A DNA stretch of 64,000 nt, taken from the NCBI GenBank assembly GCA_900770195.1, contig CAAGJI010000060.1, positions 21,707 through 85,706 of the forward strand. The letters are read 5' to 3'. The DNA is from Oscillospiraceae bacterium (GTDB lineage: Bacteria; Bacillota; Clostridia; Oscillospirales; Ruminococcaceae). This document shows positions 1-7,302 of the stretch, in pieces. A program made the translations under genes and the position numbers. The stretch's first letter is position 1. Every line of letters begins with the position of its first letter. The notes under the pieces are model-generated. The model did no database searches. It saw nothing but the letters and a program-made list of their open reading frames with translations, and was not told where the DNA came from.

Positions 1-474
1 ATAGGCAGCCCTTTTCAGACAACGCAAAATATAATTTCAGATTTAAGGTTTATGCAGGAACTAAAACCTCATATGATAGGTGCAGGACCGTTTATACCGC
101 ATAAAGAAACTGAATTTGCAGTTTTTGAATCTGGAAAGCTTGATTTATGTATAAAAATAACGGCTGTTTTAAGGCTTATGTTTCCATATACCCTTATACC
201 TGCTACAACCGCCCTTGGAACGATTAATCCTCTCGGAAGGGAAAAGGGACTGAAAGCAGGAGCAAACGTTGTTATGCCTAATCTGTCGCCTGTCAGAGTC
301 AGAAAAATGTATGAGCTTTATGACAATAAAATATGTACTGGTGAAGAATCCGCACAGTGTATAAAATGCCTTGAAAACCGTGTTAAATCAGCAGGATACC
401 ACATTGTAACAGACAGAGGTGATCCTGTTTATGTTGAAGAAGGTGTTTCTAAAGTTACAGAAAAAAGAAAATAA
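1..474 (+). CDS. hydE: HydE, [FeFe]-hydrogenase maturase, C-terminal part (5' end outside window)
   Basis: The reading frame is open from the first base and gives about 157 residues of the C-terminal part of the radical SAM protein HydE, which helps build the H-cluster of [FeFe]-hydrogenase. Recognisable stretches are IGSPFQTTQNII, MIGAGPFIPHKET, PATTALGTINPLGREKG and GANVVMPNLSP, which belong to the C-terminal half of the barrel. The CxxxCxxC cluster motif would lie upstream of the window. An internal ATG at 52 is not the true start, because the conserved sequence continues before it. Its presence indicates a hydrogen-producing anaerobe. Identification is from recognised family motifs. Confidence 0.85.
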   Translation: MGSPFQTTQNIISDLRFMQELKPHMIGAGPFIPHKETEFAVFESGKLDLCIKITAVLRLMFPYTLIPATTALGTINPLGREKGLKAGANVVMPNLSPVRVRKMYELYDNKICTGEESAQCIKCLENRVKSAGYHIVTDRGDPVYVEEGVSKVTEKRK

Positions 475-582
475 TTACAAAAAGTTACAAATAAAATTGG
501 CGATTTACAGCCAAAAATCCTAAAAACAGGAATAAAATAACAGTTACATAGCTATGAATGTTGAAAAATATATTATTTTTTC

Positions 583-611
583 TTGACATATATATGTTTT
601 TATGGTATAAT
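583..611 (+). promoter_or_regulatory. Sigma-A type promoter of the lysozyme gene
   Basis: TTGACA at 583-588 and TATAAT at 606-611 are separated by 17 bp, a perfect consensus. The expected start near 618 gives a leader of about 100 nt before the ATG at 722. The remaining space after hydE (475-582) holds only a weak TTGGC/GCCAA hairpin. Confidence 0.85.
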
Positions 612-721
612 CATATTGTTGAGGTTTTATTGTCCTGACAAAGGTTGATAATACTCTTAATGTGAGATATTTGGAAGAATTACGTTTAATATAAATAACC
701 GATAAAACAGAGAGGAATAAT

Positions 722-2167
722 ATGAATTTTAAACATAGCAGACTTCTTTCAATTGTAACTTCTGTTACAGCGGCGGCAATTGCAGTTTCTTCATTGGCAT
801 CAATGATAACAGCAGGTGCTGAAACTATTGATTCAGACGTATTTAATTCACAGCAGACATATGTTGATACGCTTGAATTATATGCAGATGATGCATCTGA
901 AGACCCTGGATATGAAAAATATTATGAAGCGGTAAATACTCCGCAGGTACAGTTTAATTCGTACAGCGTGCCTTCAAAATACAGCAAATACAGCACATCA
1001 AAAGGTATAGATGTTTCAAAATATCAGGGAAGTATTAATTGGAAAAAAGTTAAAGCATCAGGTGTGGATTTTGCAATTGTACGTGTGGGATTCAGAGGAT
1101 ATGGCGGAGGAAAAATCTCTATTGACCCTACATTTGATACAAATATGAAAAATGCCATTGCGGCAGGTGTTGAAATAGGTGTATATTTCTTTTCTCAGGC
1201 GATAAACGAAAAGGAAGCAAAGGAAGAAGCTGAAGCCTGTGTGAAGGTTTGTCAGCCTTATAAACTTACATACCCTATTTATATTGATATGGAAAAAGAT
1301 GATACAGGAAGATTTGCAAATGCAAATCTCAACACATCACAGCGTACAGCAATTGCTGAAAGTTTTTGTAAAACTGCCATAAGTTACGGCTATACAGGCG
1401 GAATTTATGCAAATAAATATTGGCTTAACACAAAACTTGATTCTGCAAAACTCCAGAATTCATATGCAATTTGGCTTGCACACTATACAAATTGCACTGA
1501 TTATAAAGGTGAGTATGATTTGTGGCAATATTCAGACCAGGGAAGTGTAAACGGAATAACTGGTGCAGTTGATGAAAATGTATTTTTCAACAAGCCAAAT
1601 TCAAAAACAAGAAATGCTGCTGTTTCAGCAGGAGAAACAAATGCAGAAACGGAAACAGAGTCAGAAACAGTAATGACGAAAAATATGTTTTTGTTAAATG
1701 AAAAAATAGGCGATGTAATTGCTGATGAAAAAATAAATGCAAAAGATGCCACTGCTGTTTTGAAATATAGTGCATCAAAACTTGCAAATATAAAAACAGA
1801 ACTCAAACCTGAACAGGAAAAGAATGCTGATGTTAATCTTGATGGAAAAATAGATTCAGTTGACGCTGTTCTTATACTCAGATATGCAGCTTACAGCATG
1901 ATTCATTCAGATAAAACATTTGGTCAGTTCCTTGTAACTGATATATTCAAGGATTTACCTGAAAAGACAACTGAAACAACAGAACCTACAGAATCAACAA
2001 ATGTTTCAGAAACAACCGGTGCATCAGATGTTTCAGAAACAGGCGAAACAGGTGAAACTGTTGAAGAAACAGGTGTTTCAGAATCAACAGAAGTAACAGA
2101 ACAGACAGAATCAACAGAACCTACAGAAGACGGAGTTAAATCTGATGCTTCTATAAATAACAAGTAG
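722..2167 (+). CDS. Secreted GH25 lysozyme with dockerin domain
   Basis: This is a 481-residue exported muramidase. Residues 1-33 form a signal peptide (basic start, hydrophobic core, cut near AGAET). The GH25 domain spans about 90-300, with GIDVSKYQG near residue 95 and the IDMEKD acidic pair near 187 as catalytic residues. Residues about 328-395 form a type I dockerin-like duplicated calcium loop. The second repeat (ADVNLDGKIDSVDAVLILRY) is canonical and the first (GDVIADEKINAKDATAVL) is degenerate. The tail from 405 is a Thr/Glu/Ser-rich low-complexity linker. It has its own promoter, an AGAGG ribosome site and a following hairpin, so it is probably monocistronic. The dockerin suggests attachment to a cohesin-bearing scaffold. 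Confidence 0.88.
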   Translation: MNFKHSRLLSIVTSVTAAAIAVSSLASMITAGAETIDSDVFNSQQTYVDTLELYADDASEDPGYEKYYEAVNTPQVQFNSYSVPSKYSKYSTSKGIDVSKYQGSINWKKVKASGVDFAIVRVGFRGYGGGKISIDPTFDTNMKNAIAAGVEIGVYFFSQAINEKEAKEEAEACVKVCQPYKLTYPIYIDMEKDDTGRFANANLNTSQRTAIAESFCKTAISYGYTGGIYANKYWLNTKLDSAKLQNSYAIWLAHYTNCTDYKGEYDLWQYSDQGSVNGITGAVDENVFFNKPNSKTRNAAVSAGETNAETETESETVMTKNMFLLNEKIGDVIADEKINAKDATAVLKYSASKLANIKTELKPEQEKNADVNLDGKIDSVDAVLILRYAAYSMIHSDKTFGQFLVTDIFKDLPEKTTETTEPTESTNVSETTGASDVSETGETGETVEETGVSESTEVTEQTESTEPTEDGVKSDASINNK

Positions 2168-2187
2168 AAATTAATATTATTTATGAT

Positions 2188-2217
2188 AAAGTGTAATACT
2201 GAGAAGTGTTACACTTT
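2188..2217 (+). terminator. Hairpin after the lysozyme gene
   Basis: AAAGTGTAA (2188-2196) and TTACACTTT (2209-2217) form a perfect 9-bp stem with a 12-nt loop. Only a weak T-rich stretch follows, so termination may be partial. Confidence 0.55.
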
Positions 2218-2246
2218 GTTGTGTTTGAGAAGAATGGTGATTTAAA

Positions 2247-2657
2247 ATGAGAAATTATACAAGAAAAGTTTATTATTACGAAACTGACAGAATGGGAATA
2301 GTTCATCACTCAAATTATATAAGATGGTTTGAAGAGGCAAGAGTTTTTTATTTTGATGAAATAGGATTAAGCTATGCAGGACTTGAAAATATAGGTCTTT
2401 GGCTGCCTTTGACAGACAGTCATTGCAACTATAAATCTTTTCTTAAATATGATGAAAGATTCAGCATTGAAACAAATATTCTTGAATATAACGGATGCAG
2501 AATAAAACTCGGGTATACTGTTTATAAAGAAGACGGTTCAATTGCCGCAGACGGTTATACCTCACATTGTTTTACAAATCCTGATATGAAACTTTTAAGA
2601 ATAAAGAAAAGTCACCCCGAAATTCACGAAAAACTTGTTTCACTTATAAAACAATAA
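2247..2657 (+). CDS. YbgC/FcbC-type acyl-CoA thioesterase (hotdog fold)
   Basis: This 136-residue protein has the usual length of the 4-hydroxybenzoyl-CoA thioesterase family. The N-terminal motif YYETDRMGIVHHSNYIRWFEEAR contains the catalytic aspartate (D14) and the helix-start histidines. It should hydrolyse acyl- or acyl-carrier thioesters in the cytoplasm; the substrate cannot be read from sequence. It lies 29 bp before panB on the same strand, so it is probably first in the pantothenate operon. A thioesterase next to genes that supply the CoA precursor is suggestive but not proof of a shared role. Confidence 0.8.
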   Translation: MRNYTRKVYYYETDRMGIVHHSNYIRWFEEARVFYFDEIGLSYAGLENIGLWLPLTDSHCNYKSFLKYDERFSIETNILEYNGCRIKLGYTVYKEDGSIAADGYTSHCFTNPDMKLLRIKKSHPEIHEKLVSLIKQ

Positions 2658-2686
2658 AAAAATTCTTATAAAGAAGGTTTTATCCA

Positions 2687-3523
2687 ATGAAAAAAACAAT
2701 AGAAAATTTTAAGGCAATGAAAGCTGAAAATCAGAAAATATCAATGCTTACTGCTTATGATTACACAACAGCAAAGATATTTGATAATGCAGGTATAGAT
2801 ACTATACTTGTAGGCGATTCGCTTGGAAATGTTGTGATGGGATATGAAAATACTATTCCTGTTACAATGGAGGATATGATTCATCATACAGCTTGTGTTT
2901 CAAGGGCTTGTGAAAATGCTTTTGTTGTTGCTGATATGCCTTTTATGTCATACCAGACATCTGTTTATGACGCAGTGGCAAATGCAGGCAGACTGATGAA
3001 AGAGGGAAGAGCGAATGCTGTCAAGCTTGAAGGCGGTGTTTCAATGAAAGAAACAATAAGGGCAATTGTTTCAGCATCAATTCCTGTATGTGCCCACATA
3101 GGGCTTACTCCACAGTCGTTTTTTGCACTCAGCGGATATAAAGTTCAGGGTAAAACAGATGAAAAGGCAAGAAAGCTTATTGAAGATGCAAAAGCAGTTG
3201 AGGAAGCAGGTGCTTATATGGTAGTACTTGAATGTGTCCCGAATGAACTTGCAAAATATATTTCTGAAATGCTTACTATTCCTGCGATTGGAATAGGTGC
3301 AGGAAATGGCTGTGATGGTCAGGTTCTTGTTTATGCTGATATGATGAATATGACTGATGGCAGAAAGCCGAAATTTGTTAAAGTTTTTGAGGATATCGGA
3401 GCAAAGATGACTGATGCCGTAAAAGAATATATAAGTGAAGTTCAGAATTGCAGTTTTCCTGATAAAGAAAAAAGCTATTCAATGGATGAAAATATAATGA
3501 AATCAATAATGGAGGAAAAATGA
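2687..3523 (+). CDS. panB: 3-methyl-2-oxobutanoate hydroxymethyltransferase
   Basis: PanB (278 residues, normal length) transfers a hydroxymethyl group from methylene-tetrahydrofolate to ketoisovalerate, the first committed step to pantothenate. The protein shows KISMLTAYDYTTAKIFD at the start, the metal-binding VGDSLGNVVMGY and the VKLEGG and AIGIGAGNGCDGQVLV signatures. An AGAAGG ribosome site precedes the ATG. Its TGA is followed by a single base before the panC ATG, which indicates tight translational coupling within thioesterase-panB-panC-panD. Confidence 0.97.
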   Translation: MKKTIENFKAMKAENQKISMLTAYDYTTAKIFDNAGIDTILVGDSLGNVVMGYENTIPVTMEDMIHHTACVSRACENAFVVADMPFMSYQTSVYDAVANAGRLMKEGRANAVKLEGGVSMKETIRAIVSASIPVCAHIGLTPQSFFALSGYKVQGKTDEKARKLIEDAKAVEEAGAYMVVLECVPNELAKYISEMLTIPAIGIGAGNGCDGQVLVYADMMNMTDGRKPKFVKVFEDIGAKMTDAVKEYISEVQNCSFPDKEKSYSMDENIMKSIMEEK

Positions 3524-3524
3524 G

Positions 3525-4367
3525 ATGAAACTTGTAACAAGTATTGATGAACTTAGAAAAGAAGTTAAGGAATGGAAAAAATCAGGATTGACAGTGGGAC
3601 TTGTTCCTACAATGGGATTTTTGCATGAAGGACACAAAAGCCTTATACACAGAGCGGTTGCGGAAAATGACAAAGTAGTTGTAAGTAACTTTGTAAATCC
3701 TTCACAGTTTGGACCGAATGAGGATTATGAAAGCTACCCGAGAGATCAGAAAAAAGATTTTGAACTTTGCGAAAACGAGGGTGCTGCAATAATGTTTGCA
3801 CCGACACCGGAAGAAATGTATTGTGACCCTAAGGCGTATGTTGCAATAAATGATTTATCAGAAAAACTTTGCGGAAAAACAAGACCTATACATTTTAAGG
3901 GTGTTTGTACAGTTGTAAGCAAGCTTTTCAACATTGTAACACCTGACAGGGCTTATTTTGGTCAGAAAGACGCACAGCAGCTTATCATAATAAAGAAAAT
4001 GGTAAAAGACCTTAATTTTGGAATTGAAATAGTAGGCTGTCCTATAATTCGAGAAGCGGACGGACTTGCAAAAAGTTCAAGAAACACATATCTTAATGAT
4101 GAAGAAAGAAAGGCTGCTTTATGTTTTTCAAAGTCAATTAAAAAGGCAAAGGAACTTGTTGCAGGCGGAAACGTTGATGCTGTTTCAGTTGTGAACGAAA
4201 TGAAAGCTGTAATAAATGAAGAAAAACTTGCAAAAATTGACTATGTTGAAGCAGTAAGCGAAGAAACGCTTGAACCTGTTGAAAAACTCAGCAAGGGAAA
4301 TCTTGTTGCAATGGCTGTTTATATAGGCAAAACAAGACTTATCGATAATTTTATAGTTGGAGAATAA
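3525..4367 (+). CDS. panC: Pantothenate synthetase
   Basis: PanC (280 residues) joins pantoate and beta-alanine through a pantoyl-adenylate. The PTMGFLHEGHKSLI motif carries the HIGH-like nucleotide-binding element, followed by VSNFVNPSQFG and the KMSSS-like region around GLAKSSRNTYL. Its ribosome site GGAGG lies inside the last codons of panB. panD begins one base after its stop. The complete panBCD set implies the organism makes pantothenate from ketoisovalerate and aspartate. Confidence 0.97.
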   Translation: MKLVTSIDELRKEVKEWKKSGLTVGLVPTMGFLHEGHKSLIHRAVAENDKVVVSNFVNPSQFGPNEDYESYPRDQKKDFELCENEGAAIMFAPTPEEMYCDPKAYVAINDLSEKLCGKTRPIHFKGVCTVVSKLFNIVTPDRAYFGQKDAQQLIIIKKMVKDLNFGIEIVGCPIIREADGLAKSSRNTYLNDEERKAALCFSKSIKKAKELVAGGNVDAVSVVNEMKAVINEEKLAKIDYVEAVSEETLEPVEKLSKGNLVAMAVYIGKTRLIDNFIVGE

Positions 4368-4368
4368 A

Positions 4369-4764
4369 ATGTATATATCTGTTTTAAAAAGTAAGATACA
4401 CAGGGCAACGGTTACAGATGCTGACCTTGATTATGTAGGCAGTATAACAATAGATGAAGTTCTTATGGAAGCTGCCGGGATAATCCCTTATGAAAAAGTT
4501 CAGATAGTTGATATAAACAACGGAAACAGACTTGAAACATATGTTATTCCGGGTGAAAAAGACAGCGGTGTTATTTGTCTTAATGGTGCAGCTGCAAGAT
4601 GTGTTCAAAAATCTGACATAGTTATAATTATGGCTTATGCACAGATGACACCTGAAGAGGCAAAAAGCAATTCCCCGACGGTAGTTCATGTTGACGGAAA
4701 AAATGCAATTGTTGAAGTAACAAATTATATTGAAGCAGGCAGATATAGTGAATTGAAAAAATAA
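4369..4764 (+). CDS. panD: Aspartate 1-decarboxylase proenzyme
   Basis: PanD converts aspartate to beta-alanine. The ATG at 4369 gives a 131-residue protein and places the self-cleavage bond exactly at Gly24-Ser25 (YVGSITID), where family members are processed to form the pyruvoyl cofactor; an upstream in-frame start at 4357 would overlap panC and displace this. Conserved Lys9 and Tyr/Arg positions and the GAAAR loop are present. It is the last gene of the pan operon. Confidence 0.96.
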   Translation: MYISVLKSKIHRATVTDADLDYVGSITIDEVLMEAAGIIPYEKVQIVDINNGNRLETYVIPGEKDSGVICLNGAAARCVQKSDIVIIMAYAQMTPEEAKSNSPTVVHVDGKNAIVEVTNYIEAGRYSELKK

Positions 4765-4936
4765 TAATTTCATATTTTAAACTTTATAATTTAAAGTATT
4801 ATTAAATATACAGCTAAATAAATTAAGAAAATCCTCTTGATAATATTTTATAGTGCAATAATAGACACAGTGTCGTCAAATGACACTTGAAAAAACAAAT
4901 TATTTTGTAAATCAGTTAAAAAATACTGTTAGAGGG
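4765..4936. other. Intergenic region between panD and the atp operon
   Basis: No gene is seen. A small AGTGTC/GACACT hairpin (4869-4874 with 4882-4887) followed by an A-rich stretch, and a weak ACTTTA/TAAAGT hairpin just after panD, are the only visible structures. Either could end pan transcription, but neither has a clear T-run. Confidence 0.5.
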
Positions 4937-4964
4937 TTGACATTAAAAATAAAAGTGGTATAAT
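4937..4964 (+). promoter_or_regulatory. Promoter of the ATP synthase operon
   Basis: TTGACA at 4937-4942 and TATAAT at 4959-4964 are spaced by 16 bp. The predicted start near 4971 would place the hairpin-forming leader described in the next entry at the very 5' end of the atp mRNA. Confidence 0.8.
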
Positions 4965-4973
4965 AATAACTGA

Positions 4974-5028
4974 CAACAGGTGAATTCAATGGTGATTTCG
5001 AAGACGAGGGCCGTAGTATCACCTGTTG
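4974..5028 (+). promoter_or_regulatory. Structured 5' leader of the atp operon
   Basis: CAACAGGTGA (4974-4983) pairs perfectly with TCACCTGTTG (5019-5028). A competing shorter pairing is possible between GGTGAT (4991-4996) and ATCACC (5018-5023), which uses the same 3' arm. The long stem is followed by ATTTATTTT, so it could act as an attenuator or as an mRNA-stabilising structure just ahead of the atpB ribosome site. The function is inferred; only the complementarity is seen. Confidence 0.5.
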
Positions 5029-5050
5029 ATTTATTTTATGAAGGTGGTGT

Positions 5051-5770
5051 GTGTGTTTGGGCTCATTATCTGAAGAACTCCAGGAACAGCTTACCAATAA
5101 AATAATGTTTTATATTCCGTGTCCGGGACTTGAAAAGGGAATACCTGTTGCCCAGTCGGTTGTTGGTACATGGATAATAATGGCAGTTATTCTTGTGGTT
5201 TCAATTATAATGACAAGAAAACTCAGCATTGTCCCTACAACTAAACGCCAGTTGCTGATCGAAACGGCAGTTTCTTCTCTTAATAATTTCTTTGGCGGAA
5301 TATTGGGAGAGGCGGGAAAAAGATATATCCCATATCTTTCAACGGTTTTGATCTATATTGGTGCGGCTAATATAAGCGGTGTTTTCGGACTTAAATCCCC
5401 GACGAAAGACCTTGGTGTAACAGCGGCTCTTGCCCTGATGAGTATTGTACTTATCGAAGGTTCATGCATAAGAGCAAGAGGCGGAAAAGGTTTTTTCAAA
5501 TCGCTTGCAGAACCGGTACCTATTATGCTCCCTATCAACATACTTGAAATCGGAATACGTCCGCTTTCACTCTGTATGCGACTTTTTGGTAACGTTTTAG
5601 GTGCGTTTGTAGTAATGGAACTTCTTGAAATCGTTTTGAAGGGTATTAAACCTTTAACACTCATTTTCAGCTTTTATTTTGATTTCTTTGACGGTTTCAT
5701 TCAGGCGTATGTTTTTGTATTTCTTACGTCATTGTTTATGCTGGAAGGCATGGAAACAGAGAAAAAATAA
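5051..5770 (+). CDS. atpB: F1Fo ATP synthase subunit a
   Basis: Subunit a is the membrane stator channel of the Fo sector. The 239-residue protein has five to six hydrophobic segments and the LCMRLFGNVLGAFVVMELL helix bearing the essential arginine opposite the c-ring. The start is uncertain: GTG at 5051 lies very close to the AAGGTGG ribosome site (5041-5047), and TTG at 5057, nine bases away, is a reasonable alternative, removing only two residues. It heads the operon atpBEEFHAGDC; no atpI is seen. Confidence 0.93.
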   Translation: MCLGSLSEELQEQLTNKIMFYIPCPGLEKGIPVAQSVVGTWIIMAVILVVSIIMTRKLSIVPTTKRQLLIETAVSSLNNFFGGILGEAGKRYIPYLSTVLIYIGAANISGVFGLKSPTKDLGVTAALALMSIVLIEGSCIRARGGKGFFKSLAEPVPIMLPINILEIGIRPLSLCMRLFGNVLGAFVVMELLEIVLKGIKPLTLIFSFYFDFFDGFIQAYVFVFLTSLFMLEGMETEKK

Positions 5771-5793
5771 GTTAAAAAGCGGAGGAAAAAATT

Positions 5794-6006
5794 ATGGCAA
5801 TTTTAGCAGCAGGTATAGCAGTACTTACAGGTCTTGGTGCAGGTCTTGGCATAGGCTATGCAACAGCAAAGGCAGCAGAATCAATTGCACGTCAGCCTGA
5901 GGCATCAGGAGATATAAGAACATCACTTCTTCTTGGATGTGCATTGGCGGAAGCAACAGCTATCTACGGCTTCGTTATCGCACTCTTAATAGTTATTATG
6001 AAATAA
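5794..6006 (+). CDS. atpE: ATP synthase subunit c, copy 1
   Basis: This 70-residue hairpin protein forms the rotor ring. It has two membrane helices joined by the polar loop ARQPEASGD, and the ion-binding Glu in ALAEATAIYG. The Na+ ligand set of sodium rotors is incomplete: the position of the Ilyobacter Gln32 is Ile in GLGIGY and Ser66 is Ala, while the Thr and Tyr are kept, so proton coupling is more likely but not proven. Its sequence is identical to that of the next gene. A GGAGG site precedes the ATG. Confidence 0.95.
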   Translation: MAILAAGIAVLTGLGAGLGIGYATAKAAESIARQPEASGDIRTSLLLGCALAEATAIYGFVIALLIVIMK

Positions 6007-6021
6007 GCGGAGGAAAAAATC

Positions 6022-6234
6022 ATGGCAATTTTAGCAGCAGGTATAGCAGTACTTACAGGTCTTGGAGCAGGTCTTGGTATAGGCTATGCAACAGCAAAGG
6101 CAGCAGAATCAATTGCACGTCAGCCTGAAGCATCAGGAGACATCAGAACATCACTTCTTTTAGGATGTGCCTTGGCAGAAGCAACAGCTATCTATGGCTT
6201 TGTTATTGCACTTTTAATAGTTATTATGAAATAA
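6022..6234 (+). CDS. atpE: ATP synthase subunit c, copy 2 (tandem duplicate)
   Basis: This second c-subunit gene starts 15 bp after the first and encodes exactly the same 70 residues. The DNA copies differ at scattered silent positions (for example GGTGCA against GGAGCA, GAGGCA against GAAGCA), and the GCGGAGGAAAAAAT ribosome-site segment is duplicated as well. The pattern indicates an old duplication kept under protein-level selection or gene conversion. It probably raises c-subunit output relative to the other subunits. Confidence 0.95.
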   Translation: MAILAAGIAVLTGLGAGLGIGYATAKAAESIARQPEASGDIRTSLLLGCALAEATAIYGFVIALLIVIMK

Positions 6235-6282
6235 AATTCAGGACTTTTCAGATTCCTGTATATGAAGGGAGAACTGTAATTT

Positions 6283-6774
6283 ATGGATGTAATGATAAGT
6301 TCCATCTGGACAGTTGCATGGACTATTGTCAATGTGTTGGTTCTTTTCTTTTTACTGAAGAAATTTTTATTTGGTCCTGTTAATAAAATTATGGAAAAGC
6401 GTCAGTCAATGATAAACAGTGATCTTGAAAATGCAGCAACTGCAAAGAAAGATGCACTTGAGATGAAATCTGAGTATGAAGCAAACATTGCTTCTGCAAA
6501 GGATGAAGCAAAGAAAATAATTTCAAATGCCCAAAAGCAGGCAAAGCAGCAGTCTGAAAAATCAAAACTCCAGACAGAAGCAGAGCTTAGCACAATGAAA
6601 AAGCAGGCACTCAAGGAAATTGAACTTGAAAAGCAAAAGACGCTTGAAAGCACTCATGATGAAATTGCAAAACTTGCACTTGATGCGGCTTCTATGATCA
6701 TCAAGAAAAATATTGATGATAAAGATAACCAGAAAATGCTTGATGAATTTTTATCGGAGGGGGCTTGTGAGTAA
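6283..6774 (+). CDS. atpF: ATP synthase subunit b
   Basis: This is the peripheral stalk subunit (163 residues). One N-terminal membrane helix (about residues 5-27) is followed by a long Lys/Glu/Ala-rich helix from about 35 to 150 that forms the dimeric coiled coil. A GAAGGGAG ribosome site lies upstream. Its TAA shares one base with the atpH ATG, indicating coupled translation. Confidence 0.93.
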   Translation: MDVMISSIWTVAWTIVNVLVLFFLLKKFLFGPVNKIMEKRQSMINSDLENAATAKKDALEMKSEYEANIASAKDEAKKIISNAQKQAKQQSEKSKLQTEAELSTMKKQALKEIELEKQKTLESTHDEIAKLALDAASMIIKKNIDDKDNQKMLDEFLSEGACE

Positions 6775-7283
6775 TGAGAAGAATATCAACCTCTGATCTG
6801 ATATATGCAAAGGTTCTGCTTCAGGAGGATGTTCCGTTTGAATCAGCAAGATCAATGCACAGAATATTTCAGACAAATGATAGACTTGTTGAAGTACTTG
6901 AAAGTCCTATAGTCGATGTACAGGCGAAATACAATATAATTGACAAGGTGTTCGATAAACCGGTTTGCAATTTCCTGAAGGTTACTGTAAACAATGGTAT
7001 GATTTACGATATCCGAGCAATTTACAATGCATATAAAGAAATGTATTTCAAAAGCAGGAATATAATTCTTGCAAAGGTTCGTGCCGCAGGATATATGACG
7101 GACGAACAGATAGAAAATTTAAGAAAATTTATAATTGAAAAATTCGGTTATGAGTCAGTTGAATTTGAAATTGAACACGATTCATCACTCATAGGCGGAT
7201 TTGTCCTTAAAGTTGATGATTTCGAATACGATTACAGCGTAAGCGGAATGCTGAAACGATTAAAGAGCAATATAATAAAATAA
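6774..7283 (+). CDS. atpH: ATP synthase subunit delta
   Basis: Subunit delta (169 residues) links the peripheral stalk to the F1 head. The helical N-terminal domain and the C-terminal signature around SSLIGGFVLKVDDFEYDYSV-type sequence are those of the OSCP/delta family. The ATG overlaps the atpF stop by one base, and the ribosome site TCGGAGGGGG lies in atpF. Confidence 0.92.
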   Translation: MRRISTSDLIYAKVLLQEDVPFESARSMHRIFQTNDRLVEVLESPIVDVQAKYNIIDKVFDKPVCNFLKVTVNNGMIYDIRAIYNAYKEMYFKSRNIILAKVRAAGYMTDEQIENLRKFIIEKFGYESVEFEIEHDSSLIGGFVLKVDDFEYDYSVSGMLKRLKSNIIK

Positions 7284-7302
7284 ATTCGGGAGGTGAATTT
7301 TT

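Noticed and set aside
5794..6234. Sodium-coupled ATP synthase
   Set aside because: The c subunit keeps Glu, Thr and Tyr of the ion site but has Ile at the Gln32 position and Ala at Ser66; a sodium assignment is not supported.
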